DNA of 10,749 nt from Clostridia bacterium (lineage in GTDB: Bacteria; Bacillota_A; Clostridia; Christensenellales; Aristaeellaceae): NCBI GenBank assembly GCA_017938645.1, contig JAGBBE010000130.1, positions 1 to 10,749 on the forward strand, in the 5' to 3' direction. A program made the translations under genes and the position numbers. The notes beneath the pieces were generated by a model. It saw only the letters and a list, made by a program, of their open reading frames with translations, did no database searches and was not told where the DNA came from. Positions 1 to 6,106 of the stretch are shown one piece after another. Every line of letters starts with the position of its first letter. Position 1 is the stretch's first letter.

Positions 1-848
1 ACAGAAACATCGGTATCATAGAAAGACAATTCCTTGGCACGCTCCAAAAACGACAAAAACGCCTCGTCAGTGGAAAAATCCGCTGTTGAGGCGTCCCAAT
101 CGCTTTCGCACATATTCAGCACCGCGAAGATCGTGTACGTTTCTGAACGGTACAGCGAATCCAGCGTAATGGTGCTGTGTTTGTGGTAATAGCTGCTGTC
201 TTTGTAGTTGTGCAAGGGTTGGAACATGGTCTGACTGCGGCTCCGGCGCATGTGATGACCAAAGATAGCAATGTTTCGGCTGGGCGCTCGGTAGTCCGTG
301 CGGCTCAGAGAGAACAGCGTACCGCAAATGCTTTCTTTTCCCGAAAAGCTGTGCGTCAGGTAATGCTCCACATCGTCGGTCAGAACAACGGGATAGTCGA
401 TCTTTGTGCCGGGAATATGCAGCCATGCGATGAAGTCGCTGTTCGTTGATTTGAGGGCAGCGAGGTCGATACCTGTGTTTGATGTGCCGGATGCTTGAGA
501 AGACGATGCAGCCGGTGAAATTGTTGGCTGTTCGGATTGCGAGGGAAACGTTGGCTTGAGCGTCGCTTCTGCTGCCGTAGGCAAGGCTGATGGAACAGGC
601 GTGATCTTTACGATCTCAGTCGGATGCAGAAACAGTTCTTCGGATGGGCTTGTACCAGCTGCCCCTGCATCCTGTCTTTCTAGTTCTGCTGAGGGCTGCA
701 CTGATGCTCTGACCTCCAGAACCAACTGTTCATACTCCTGCGCATCCTGCCGGATCTGCCATTCCTGCATCAGCAGTGATCCGGCGATAGCCATAACTCC
801 TGCAACCAACAAAATCACAGGTAATAAATATGTGCGCTTTACTCTCAA
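1..848 (-). CDS. srtB: Class B sortase, C-terminus beyond the window
   Basis: Membrane-anchored transpeptidase of the sortase B family, which cleaves a sorting signal on exported proteins and links them to cell wall or pili. Residues 7-27 form one hydrophobic membrane anchor. Residues 43-125 are a long Pro/Ser/Thr/Ala-rich linker, and the sortase fold begins near 138 with FIAWLHIPGTKIDYPVV. The class B signature IFGHHM at 195-200 supplies the catalytic His, followed by MFQPLHNY. The catalytic Cys and Arg lie past the left edge and cannot be checked. I prefer the TTG start at 848, because GGAGG lies 7 nt upstream of it; the in-frame ATG at 854 is only 1 nt from that GGAGG. It follows the replication-initiator gene by 17 nt and is probably co-transcribed. 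Sortase B genes are common in conjugative elements of Clostridia; the substrate here is unknown. Confidence 0.9.
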   Translation of the reverse strand, partial: MRVKRTYLLPVILLVAGVMAIAGSLLMQEWQIRQDAQEYEQLVLEVRASVQPSAELERQDAGAAGTSPSEELFLHPTEIVKITPVPSALPTAAEATLKPTFPSQSEQPTISPAASSSQASGTSNTGIDLAALKSTNSDFIAWLHIPGTKIDYPVVLTDDVEHYLTHSFSGKESICGTLFSLSRTDYRAPSRNIAIFGHHMRRSRSQTMFQPLHNYKDSSYYHKHSTITLDSLYRSETYTIFAVLNMCESDWDASTADFSTDEAFLSFLERAKELSFYDTDVS

Positions 849-865
849 AGGCATTCCTCCCTTTA

Positions 866-1399
866 TTACAGTCCGCTGTTATGGCGGTACTGCGCTGCAT
901 AGTAGTTTCCCAAAGTGGCAGGCGCATTGAACAGTACAGCCAGCAGATAGCCCTTAATGTTTCTGATGTTGCTGGCGTTCTTGCTCATGCACTCATGCAC
1001 ATACTGGATATGCAGGCTTGTGATACTTTTCAGACGCTTGTGCACAAGAAGCGCAGGCTGTTCTTCACCCGATATCATGAATGTGGGGCTTTTGGAGCAA
1101 AGCACTTCTACCATCAGAGAAACCAGTTCATCCAGCCACTGCCGGTCATACTGATAAACCAGCGCATCATAGCTGATGCGGTCATGGATTTCATTCTGGA
1201 TCTGCAATGGATTTTTGCCACCTTTTGATGGATAAGGGATGGATGGATAAGGATTTGCTCCGTAAGGAATTGATTTTTCAATATTTTCTGGATGAGTATT
1301 TGTTCTATCAGTAATTAATTGCGTGGGATTTTCCAACGTAGGTTTTTCCAACGCAGGATTTCCCTGCGTTGGGTTATCCAGTATTGGATTTTCCAACAT
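866..1399 (-). CDS. C-terminal DUF6017 part of a split replication-initiator-like protein
   Basis: This frame encodes the C-terminal half of a protein whose N-terminal winged-helix half lies just upstream in another frame (1374-1733). It opens with five pentapeptide repeats of type x-L/Q-E/D/G-N/K-P. A Pro-rich low-complexity linker follows, then a conserved block running from about ISYDALVYQYD to FNAPATLGNYYAAQYRH. That block matches my memory of DUF6017 in the helix-turn-helix proteins encoded beside parA/parB in clostridial conjugative elements. The frame is open back to 1453, but homology continues in this frame only from about the ATG at 1399 (MLENP). That ATG has only an A-rich tract and no real ribosome-binding site, so a frameshifted single gene is more likely than independent translation. 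Intact relatives are single proteins of roughly 280-300 residues, matching the two halves joined. Its role in replication or copy number is inferred from the family. Confidence 0.75.
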   Translation of the reverse strand: MLENPILDNPTQGNPALEKPTLENPTQLITDRTNTHPENIEKSIPYGANPYPSIPYPSKGGKNPLQIQNEIHDRISYDALVYQYDRQWLDELVSLMVEVLCSKSPTFMISGEEQPALLVHKRLKSITSLHIQYVHECMSKNASNIRNIKGYLLAVLFNAPATLGNYYAAQYRHNSGL

Positions 1400-1400
1400 T
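1326..1400. repeat. Five tandem 15-bp repeats coding a pentapeptide
   Basis: Five adjacent 15-bp units, each of form GG(A/T/G)TT(T/A)(T/C)CC plus a variable end, start at 1326, 1341, 1356, 1371 and 1386. On the minus strand they encode M-L-E-N-P, I-L-D-N-P, T-Q-G-N-P, A-L-E-K-P and T-L-E-N-P within the initiator-like protein. The period is exact, so the reading frame is kept. The array ends 1 base before the A7 run where the frame breaks. Confidence 0.8.
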
Positions 1401-1733
1401 GTTTTTTTCCGATGCTGGCTCTTCGTCCGCATACGGCCTGCGCGGCTGCTCATAGATCACATATTCAATGTCAGCAAACTGACCCTTGGCGTTTTTGTTC
1501 CTGCTCCGCTGAACATATCCGGCGCGTTCCAGTTCCCTGACCGCTTCGCGGATCGCATCCACTCCCTCACGATTGATATGGGACAGTCCTTTTAGTGTAT
1601 AGTCCCAATCCTCCGGCAGAGACAGCATGACCGAAAGCAGCCCCTTGGCTTTCAGCGTCAGCTCCTTGTTTTTCAGATGATGATTGGCCATAACGGTATA
1701 ATCCCTCGTTTTTTCCACACGAAAGACAGGCAA
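1374..1733 (-). CDS. N-terminal winged-helix part of a split replication-initiator-like protein
   Basis: 119-residue product beginning MPVFRVEKTRDYTVMANHHL, which is the usual N-terminus of the helix-turn-helix/DUF6017 proteins of integrative conjugative elements. Residues about 25-80 form a DNA-binding winged helix (LTLKAKGLLSVMLSLP through ELERAGYVQRSR). The start is TTG at 1733, with GGAGGG ending 7 nt upstream; no better start is in frame. After EEPASEK the frame leaves the family sequence and stops 8 residues later. Skipping one A in the A7 run (1402-1408, T7 on the plus strand) continues directly into MLENP of the next frame. Together the halves span 866-1733, 868 bp, one base more than a whole number of codons. 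It lies 56 nt downstream of parB in the same direction. Alternatives to mutation are an assembly error in the homopolymer or slippage during expression. Confidence 0.78.
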   Translation of the reverse strand: MPVFRVEKTRDYTVMANHHLKNKELTLKAKGLLSVMLSLPEDWDYTLKGLSHINREGVDAIREAVRELERAGYVQRSRNKNAKGQFADIEYVIYEQPRRPYADEEPASEKNNVGKSNTG

Positions 1734-1789
1734 TATTTATCCCTCCTTTCGTTTTGAAAATAAAACACCTCGTGCAGAAGGATGGCTTA

Positions 1790-2722
1790 TCATCTCTCAT
1801 GTGCCTGCTGCTGACGCCGATGCCAGCCTTCCAGCAGTTTGAGAATGACTTGCTCCATTTGCTGAGGTGTATAGGACTTTGGAAAATATCTGCGGAGCTT
1901 TTCATTGGAAAGAGTTACTCGATCCTGCTCGCTCTTTTTCTCCTCGGGCATGATTGCCCGCATTACATCGATTGAAAGCCTCCGTTCCTGGCTGAATTTT
2001 TTGAGACGCTGTGCCTGTGAAAGAGAAGGAGTCGCCTGCTCACTGTCCATGGCATCCATAAGCTGCTCCTGCTCAGATGGTTTCAGAAAAGAAAGTTCAA
2101 CAGCCGGGTTAAACGCGATTTTCTTTTCATCCACCATATTAAGCAGCGGACGGATCAGTTCCGTAAGACGGATGTAGCGTTGGATCTGTTTGTAGCTTTC
2201 GCCAGTTCCTTCGGCAACAACTTCTGTGCTTCGTTTGCCCAAATAATGTGGGACAACTTGTCCCACATTACGAGGACGTCCCTTTACCCGATCGATGGCC
2301 TCTAACTTCATCCGATAAGCAAAAGCCCTCTCGCTGGGGAGAAGGCTTTCACGTTGTATGTTGCTGTCAACCATGATGATGGTTGCTTCATCATCGTCAA
2401 GTTTGCGAACGATCACAGGCATAGTTTCCAATCCAGCAAGCTCACAGGCTCTTTTGCGCCGATGGCCTGCGACCAGTTCATAGCCTCCTTTCTCTCGCAA
2501 TCGTGCAATGGCGGGAACCAATACTCCATGGTCTCTGATGCTTTGAGCTGTGTCAAGCATACGATCATCATCCAGAACCTTGAAAGGATGATTCTCAAAT
2601 GGATGAAGCTCACTTAACGGTATTTCCATCACTTTTTCACGCTGATCGTCAATGCGGCTTTCCTCTGTGGTAAACAGATCATCGACAGATGTCAGCTGTA
2701 CGTGCTTTGCGCTGCTTTTCAA
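1790..2722 (-). CDS. parB: ParB/RepB/Spo0J-family partition protein
   Basis: 310-residue DNA-binding protein that, with ParA, segregates the element by loading at parS-like sites. Residues about 33-125 form the ParB/Srx N-terminal domain, with the CTP-binding/ParB box AGHRRKRA at 85-92 and the NIQRESLLPSERAFAYRMKL segment at 121-140. A helix-turn-helix occupies about 164-185 (RSTEVVAEGTGESYKQIQRY). The C-terminal part (235-310) is basic and probably helical. The start is TTG at 2722 with AGGAGG 9 nt upstream. The first 44 bp overlap the end of parA, so the two are translationally linked. The stop is a double TGA TAA. The coding region contains a 27-bp palindrome at 2244-2270. It belongs to the element-type ParB group rather than chromosomal Spo0J, judging from its DUF6017-gene neighbour. 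Confidence 0.93.
   Translation of the reverse strand: MKSSAKHVQLTSVDDLFTTEESRIDDQREKVMEIPLSELHPFENHPFKVLDDDRMLDTAQSIRDHGVLVPAIARLREKGGYELVAGHRRKRACELAGLETMPVIVRKLDDDEATIIMVDSNIQRESLLPSERAFAYRMKLEAIDRVKGRPRNVGQVVPHYLGKRSTEVVAEGTGESYKQIQRYIRLTELIRPLLNMVDEKKIAFNPAVELSFLKPSEQEQLMDAMDSEQATPSLSQAQRLKKFSQERRLSIDVMRAIMPEEKKSEQDRVTLSNEKLRRYFPKSYTPQQMEQVILKLLEGWHRRQQQAHER
2244..2270. repeat. 27-bp palindrome inside parB
   Basis: Left arm TAATGTGGGACAA (2244-2256), one central C (2257), right arm TTGTCCCACATTA (2258-2270). The 13-bp arms are exact reverse complements. It sits in the stretch coding NVGQVVPHY between the ParB box and the helix-turn-helix. There is no T tract next to it, so it is not an intrinsic terminator. 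It could be a protein-binding site (parS-like or operator) or an mRNA hairpin. The arms were checked base by base; the function is unknown. Confidence 0.7.
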
Positions 2723-3500
2723 TTTTCATCACCTCCTGTGTAAGCGCACGATATGCTGTGGAAACCTTTCCCTTAGGATCGTGAGCGAAAATGCTTTTCC
2801 CTTCTGCGCTGATTTCGGCAGCCCGTACCGAGTGCGGGATATCCGTTGCAAACACCTTGATCCTGCTTCCGTAGGTTTCCCGCAGCAGACTGGAAATTTC
2901 ACGGGCATAGGTAGTTCTATTATCTACCATCGTGAGCAGGATTCCATCGATCCTGAGTTTCGGATTGATCTGGCGCTGTACTTTCCCAATGGTTTTCAGC
3001 AGCTGTTCCAGGCCCTTCGCTGGCAGGTATTGCGCCTGCACAGGGACAATCACGCTGTCTGCAGCAGCCAGTGCATTCACCGTCAGCATTCCCAAGGAGG
3101 GCATGCAGTCGATCAGAATGTAGTCATACCGCTTCTTGAATGGTTCCAACACCTGCCGCAAGATCGTTTCCCGGCTCATAGCATTTACCAGCGATACTTC
3201 CATGCCGGACAGTTCGATACTGGCTGGCAGCAGATCGACGCCTTCCGGATGATGCAGAAGGGCGTCGGCTGTGTCAATGGATTTGTCCATGAGAACTTGC
3301 CCCATGAGCCTTGATAAGGTCGCAGGCAATTCATCCGGGCGAGGATAGCCAAGGCTGATTGTAAGACTGGCCTGTGGATCGCAGTCTACCAAAAGCACTT
3401 TCTTGCCTTCTTGTGCAAGCCCAATACCAAGATTGGCCGTTGTGGTTGTTTTGCCTACGCCGCCTTTTTGGTTGGCGAGGGCGAGTGTCTTTGGTTCCAT
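2679..3500 (-). CDS. parA: ParA-family partition ATPase
   Basis: 273-residue Walker-type ATPase that positions the element DNA during cell division together with ParB. The deviant Walker A motif KGGVGKTT is at 12-19 with both lysines present. The A' motif VLLVDCDPQAS is at 35-45 and Walker B YILIDCMPS at 127-135. There is no long N-terminal helix-turn-helix extension, so it is of the short ParA/Soj type and unlikely to repress its own operon alone. Two ATGs lie 6 bp apart (3506 and 3500). GGAG is 8 nt from the second and only 2 nt from the first, so I chose 3500. The ribosome-binding site overlaps the stop codon of the truncated methyltransferase upstream, and no separate promoter was recognised in the gap of about a dozen bases. 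Transcription probably enters from further upstream. Confidence 0.95.
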   Translation of the reverse strand: MEPKTLALANQKGGVGKTTTTANLGIGLAQEGKKVLLVDCDPQASLTISLGYPRPDELPATLSRLMGQVLMDKSIDTADALLHHPEGVDLLPASIELSGMEVSLVNAMSRETILRQVLEPFKKRYDYILIDCMPSLGMLTVNALAAADSVIVPVQAQYLPAKGLEQLLKTIGKVQRQINPKLRIDGILLTMVDNRTTYAREISSLLRETYGSRIKVFATDIPHSVRAAEISAEGKSIFAHDPKGKVSTAYRALTQEVMKIEKQRKARTADICR

Positions 3501-3512
3501 GTTCATCTCTCC

Positions 3513-4019
3513 TTATTTATAACAATAATCAAATTTTCCCTTCTTACAGACCTTAAAATTATTTTTTAATTCTATCCGAAGCTCAGCCGGCAAATCTTGA
3601 TAGGCTATATATGGAGGATTTCCAACAATAAAATCAAATGCTCCGCATACCTCTTGGGATAAATAATCCTTGCACCCTATATGCCAATTGATCGCTTCCA
3701 AATCATATTTATGTACTATGGCATTCAAACGTTCTTTACATTTGTTTACCAGCACTTCATCTATTTCGTAGGCAAAAATATCAGTCTCTAATCCTTTGGC
3801 TATCTCCCGATTGGAATAGCCCTCTCGAAGAGCGGCTTCAATATATCTTTTGACTATCTGAACGAGAAATTGACCATCGCCGCAGCAGTTCTCTAGAATC
3901 CTTTTCCCAAGCAGCGCATCCTTGTACCCGGCTAAATCTAGCATCAAAGATACAAAATTCTCTGGTGTGAAGGTTTGGCATTTCCCTTTCAAACGTGGGT
4001 CTTTAATAACAGATTCCAC
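3513..4019 (-). pseudogene. N6-adenine DNA methyltransferase, C-terminally truncated
   Basis: 168 residues resembling the N-terminal catalytic part of Eco57I/TaqI-like gamma-class adenine methyltransferases, which move a methyl group from S-adenosylmethionine to adenine in a specific DNA site. Visible are a motif X-like TFTPENFVSLML (about 16-27), the SAM-binding motif I ILENCCGDGQFL (about 41-52), an acidic motif II region (FAYEIDE) and the catalytic motif IV NPPY at 134-137. The protein stops at GKFDYCYK, where family members continue for several hundred residues with the rest of the catalytic domain and target recognition. It is therefore probably inactive. GTG at 4019 is preferred because GAGG lies 6 nt upstream; an alternative TTG at 4031 overlaps the stop of the preceding regulator gene. 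The stop lies at the parA ribosome-binding site, as expected of a recombination junction. No partner endonuclease gene is seen. Confidence 0.75.
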
Positions 4020-4027
4020 AGCGCACC

Positions 4028-4246
4028 TCAAATGTGATCGTATTCTTGCTTATCAATTTCAACAACATCCCCTATATCACAGTTCAAGACCCTACATATC
4101 CGGGCTATGACTTCCATAGAGACATATTCATTCTTGTTTAATTTCGTGAGGGTTGCAGGAGATAAGTTGGCATTTTTTCTAAGCTGCGCTTTAGATATTT
4201 GTCTTTCAATAAGCAAAATCCAAAGTTTCTTATAGTTTACAGGCAT
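4028..4246 (-). CDS. XRE/Cro-CI-type small transcription regulator
   Basis: 72-residue protein that is almost entirely a helix-turn-helix domain. Residues 4-64 match the short Cro/CI-like group (HTH_26-type): a YKKLWILLIE start, the KAQLRKNANLSPATLTKLNKNE helix-turn-helix at about 19-40, and the ending VLNCDIGDVVEI at 53-64. Regulators of this exact layout are often found immediately upstream of DNA methyltransferase genes, where they may act as controllers. Here the next gene starts within or just after its stop codon. The start is ATG at 4246 with GAGG 7 nt upstream. It is divergent from the protease gene, so it could control both directions. A possible operator lies at 4287-4304. Confidence 0.88.
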   Translation of the reverse strand: MPVNYKKLWILLIERQISKAQLRKNANLSPATLTKLNKNEYVSMEVIARICRVLNCDIGDVVEIDKQEYDHI

Positions 4247-4286
4247 ACATACACCTCGTTAATCTACGCTAATGCTTGGATAATAG

Positions 4287-4304
4287 AGTATAGTTAATAA
4301 TACT
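4287..4304. promoter_or_regulatory. Candidate operator between divergent genes
   Basis: An 18-bp imperfect dyad with AGTAT (4287-4291) and ATACT (4300-4304) arms around AGTTAATA; 14 of 18 bases are symmetric. It lies 41 bp upstream of the regulator start. On the minus strand it contains TATACT, which could be its -10 box, although I found no good -35. A Cro-type repressor binding here would regulate its own gene. AT-rich DNA produces such dyads by chance, so confidence is low. Confidence 0.3.
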
Positions 4305-4380
4305 ACCAATTTCTATAAAACACAAGAAGCACTGATGCGTTCTCAAGAGGTTTTAGCAAAAAAGCGAAAGGAGATAAGTC

Positions 4381-4409
4381 TTCAAAATACAGCTATTGCG
4401 TGCTATAAT
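4381..4409 (+). promoter_or_regulatory. Extended -10 promoter of the protease gene
   Basis: A perfect TATAAT at 4404-4409 is preceded by TG at 4401-4402, giving an extended -10 element. A weak -35 (TTCAAA, 4381-4386) lies 17 bp upstream. Transcription would start near 4416, about 25 nt before the chosen ATG at 4441. This also argues against a protein start at 4396, which lies inside the promoter. Confidence 0.65.
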
Positions 4410-4440
4410 TCTGATTAAGATGGTGAGGGGAGATATTGCC

Positions 4441-5472
4441 ATGGAAACTCTAAATCTCATATTGAGACCACTAACGGTTCAAGAGCTAGAATTGCTAACT
4501 GTCAACCTTCTGGATTTCTTTTCTCCGATGGCTAATAGAGCTATGAGAGAGTTACTCTCTCTTCCTGTGAATAACAAAGTAATGCAACCTCTTTCAATAT
4601 TTAATTTCACCCAGTATATAGAGAAAAAAGGCATTCTAACAAATGCCCTTGCTTATCATAAGCACATATCTGTCCTCATCCGGAAACTCGTAAATGAAGG
4701 ATTGCTTACACATGCCGGATCTTCAACTGGCAGTCCTATGTTCAATGAATGTTACTATTCTTTGGTCGTTCATTCAGAGCTGCAAAGAAGTGGTGATTAT
4801 TGGCTTTCCAGCATAATAGGTGAACGATACCTTAGATCTTTGTTGGAGCGTTTCATCGTGCGTATTGAAGGCGAAAACTCGGATGGAATACCCGGAACAG
4901 GCTCTGGCGTTCTAATCTCTAGCGATACTATTCTCACATGCGCACATAACATTGATGATATAGACATTGCTTCCTGTTGGATTGGAGATAAAGAATTATC
5001 CATAGTAGAACAACTGACCCACCCTAAATACGATATTGGAATCATCAGAATTAATCCCATCTACGACAGCGAATCCTATCCTTACTTCGGGCCACCAATG
5101 GTTCTCGACAAAACGCTTACACTCGGCTACCCTCCGCTACGTGGAATCAGGGAGCCTTTACTTCTAGCTCAAACAGGAGAAATCAATGCAATAGGTTCTC
5201 AAACTTTTACTGGATGTGAGTGTTTGACAATATCGTCGGTTACCCGTCCTGGAAATAGCGGCGGCCCCGTATTTTCCTTACAAGGATATATCGTCGGCAT
5301 CGTAATACAACAAGCATACGCAACCGCTTCTTTTTCCGTTCAAGAAAAGGACTCGGGCAAAGCTCCGCTTGATTCTCCATTCTATCTAGCCATATCATCC
5401 AATACCATCAGAGATGCTATTGCCGAAATAGACTCTGATATATCTATTCGCTTTGAAAACTTTAATCGTTAG
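4441..5472 (+). CDS. Intracellular trypsin-like serine protease with a helical N-terminal region
   Basis: 343 residues. Residues about 1-135 are mostly helical and look like a winged-helix or adaptor region (ISVLIRKLVNEGLLTHAGSS at 77-96 resembles the recognition helix and wing of such folds); I do not recognise the family. Residues about 138-330 are a chymotrypsin/HtrA-type protease domain with a full catalytic triad: His169 in LTCAHN, Asp198 in YDIGIIRI and Ser273 in GNSGGPVF. No signal peptide or membrane segment and no PDZ domain are seen, so it probably acts in the cytoplasm, unlike DegP/HtrA. ATG 4441 has GAGGGGAG 8 nt upstream and an extended -10 promoter before it. It is divergent from the XRE regulator and methyltransferase remnant. 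Similar cytosolic trypsin-like domains occur as effectors in several phage-defence systems, so a defence role is plausible but inferred. It could also be a stand-alone regulatory protease. Confidence 0.85.
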   Translation: METLNLILRPLTVQELELLTVNLLDFFSPMANRAMRELLSLPVNNKVMQPLSIFNFTQYIEKKGILTNALAYHKHISVLIRKLVNEGLLTHAGSSTGSPMFNECYYSLVVHSELQRSGDYWLSSIIGERYLRSLLERFIVRIEGENSDGIPGTGSGVLISSDTILTCAHNIDDIDIASCWIGDKELSIVEQLTHPKYDIGIIRINPIYDSESYPYFGPPMVLDKTLTLGYPPLRGIREPLLLAQTGEINAIGSQTFTGCECLTISSVTRPGNSGGPVFSLQGYIVGIVIQQAYATASFSVQEKDSGKAPLDSPFYLAISSNTIRDAIAEIDSDISIRFENFNR

Positions 5473-5530
5473 CTTCGACCACCCAATCAACCGCCTGATG
5501 AGCTCTTTCTAATCGGTTCTCTATGCAAAA

Positions 5531-5552
5531 AGGCGTTCTCACCCGAACGCCT
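5531..5552 (-). terminator. Perfect 8-bp inverted repeat, terminator-like on the minus strand
   Basis: AGGCGTTC (5531-5538) and GAACGCCT (5545-5552) form an 8-bp stem with a 6-nt loop. On the minus strand the stem ends in a run of five T's; on the plus strand no T run follows. It lies 58 bp after the protease stop. No minus-strand gene upstream of it needs termination within the window, so it may instead be a recombinase or repressor site. Confidence 0.45.
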
Positions 5553-5641
5553 ATAGTAAAATGCTGTTGTCCACCGTCCAAAACCATTGATTTATAAGGC
5601 TTTCCTTGAACATCCTATAAGAGCACTCACATCACAAAGAA

Positions 5642-5678
5642 AACGCTTGATCCATAAGGGATTGAGCGTTTTTCTTTT
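5642..5678 (+). terminator. Rho-independent terminator downstream of the protease gene
   Basis: A 12-bp stem is formed by AACGCTTGATCC (5642-5653) and GGATTGAGCGTT (5659-5670), with two G-U pairs and a 5-nt loop. TTTCTTTT follows. It is a good intrinsic terminator on the plus strand, 170 bp after the protease stop. Confidence 0.65.
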
Positions 5679-5709
5679 ATGTAGAAAACTGACCCACAAC
5701 ACAAAATCA

Positions 5710-5751
5710 GGCGAAAGTGCATTCCAAAGTGCATTTTCGCCCTTTTCTTTT
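5710..5751 (+). terminator. Second rho-independent terminator with internal repeats
   Basis: GGCGAAAGTGCA (5710-5721) pairs with TGCATTTTCGCC (5730-5741) over 12 bp with one G-U pair and an 8-nt loop. CTTTTCTTTT follows. The stem is built partly from two direct copies of AAAGTGCATT. Two strong terminators within 110 bp would isolate the sugar operon from read-through out of the cargo. Confidence 0.65.
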
Positions 5752-6020
5752 ACGCTTCAACCCCTTTTGCCACAACACTTTGAAGCGTTTCATACGGTGC
5801 AATGTGAGATGCATTTTCTTACAAAAATACATTAAAGTTCTCCACAGCCTGCCGCTGTTTTGTTACCCCTTCGTGCCTTGTGCGAGCGTAGGTGGTTTCT
5901 AATCATAGCACAGTGGTTTTTCATGTCCAAGCACCCATCCTTTCTTGCAGGTTTCTCTTCCTAATTCTCTACACAGAATAACCTTTTGGAAAAAAACTTC
6001 ACAAAAAGAACAAAAACATA

Positions 6021-6049
6021 TTTACATATCTATCAAAATAGTTTATAAT
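6021..6049 (+). promoter_or_regulatory. SigA-type promoter of the sugar-uptake operon
   Basis: TTTACA (6021-6026) is a one-mismatch -35, followed by a 17-bp spacer and a perfect TATAAT -10 (6044-6049). The start should be near 6056, giving a leader of about 50 nt. Just downstream lies a 6-bp inverted repeat (6063-6083) that could be an operator. Confidence 0.85.
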
Positions 6050-6062
6050 ATGTCCTACAAAG

Positions 6063-6083
6063 ATGAGGCTCATAAATCCTCAT
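6063..6083 (+). promoter_or_regulatory. Inverted repeat in the leader, possible operator
   Basis: ATGAGG (6063-6068) and CCTCAT (6078-6083) are separated by 9 nt, directly after the predicted transcription start and 7 bp before the AAGGAGG ribosome-binding site. The position suits a sugar-responsive repressor site or a small leader hairpin. No known consensus was recognised. Confidence 0.3.
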
Positions 6084-6106
6084 ATAAAACAAGGAGGTCA
6101 CCTATT

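Larger units (their letters stand above)
1..5472. mobile_element. End of a putative integrative conjugative element with cargo
   Basis: The set parA, parB, DUF6017-type initiator and class B sortase, all in one direction, is the recurrent maintenance segment of conjugative elements in Clostridia. No integrase, relaxase or transfer gene is visible; these would lie to the left of the window. The AT-rich regulator/methyltransferase/protease group sits between this module and the chromosomal sugar operon. The true boundary is unknown and may lie anywhere from 3507 to about 5950. Confidence 0.55.
5473..6106. other. Non-coding boundary region between element and sugar operon
   Basis: 634 bp without a convincing gene. 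From left to right it holds a palindromic hairpin (5531-5552), two plus-strand terminators (5642-5678 and 5710-5751) and a perfect 10-bp direct repeat AAAGTGCATT (5714 and 5726). Further on are two GTGGTTT copies 22 bp apart near 5890-5920, then an AT-rich stretch with the sugar-operon promoter (6021-6049). Composition changes from the AT-rich cargo to the GC-richer chromosome across it. It is the natural place for an element end or attachment site, but no second copy of an att repeat is available in the window to prove this. Confidence 0.5.

Noticed and set aside
67..426. 119-codon minus-strand frame at the left edge
   Set aside because: It lies in another frame of the same strand as the sortase gene, which has clear family motifs.
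1326..1400. Short tandem repeats as a possible CRISPR array
   Set aside because: Units of 15 bp are directly adjacent with no spacers and encode a regular pentapeptide.
2652..3314. 220-codon plus-strand frame opposite parA
   Set aside because: Shadow of parA; Cys-, His- and Gln-rich with no domain, and parA has all Walker motifs.
4335..4418. 27-codon plus-strand frame upstream of the protease
   Set aside because: It overlaps the promoter of the protease gene, has no good ribosome-binding site and no recognisable sequence.
5587..5835. 82-codon plus-strand frame after the protease
   Set aside because: It runs through two terminator hairpins, has no ribosome-binding site and resembles no protein I know.
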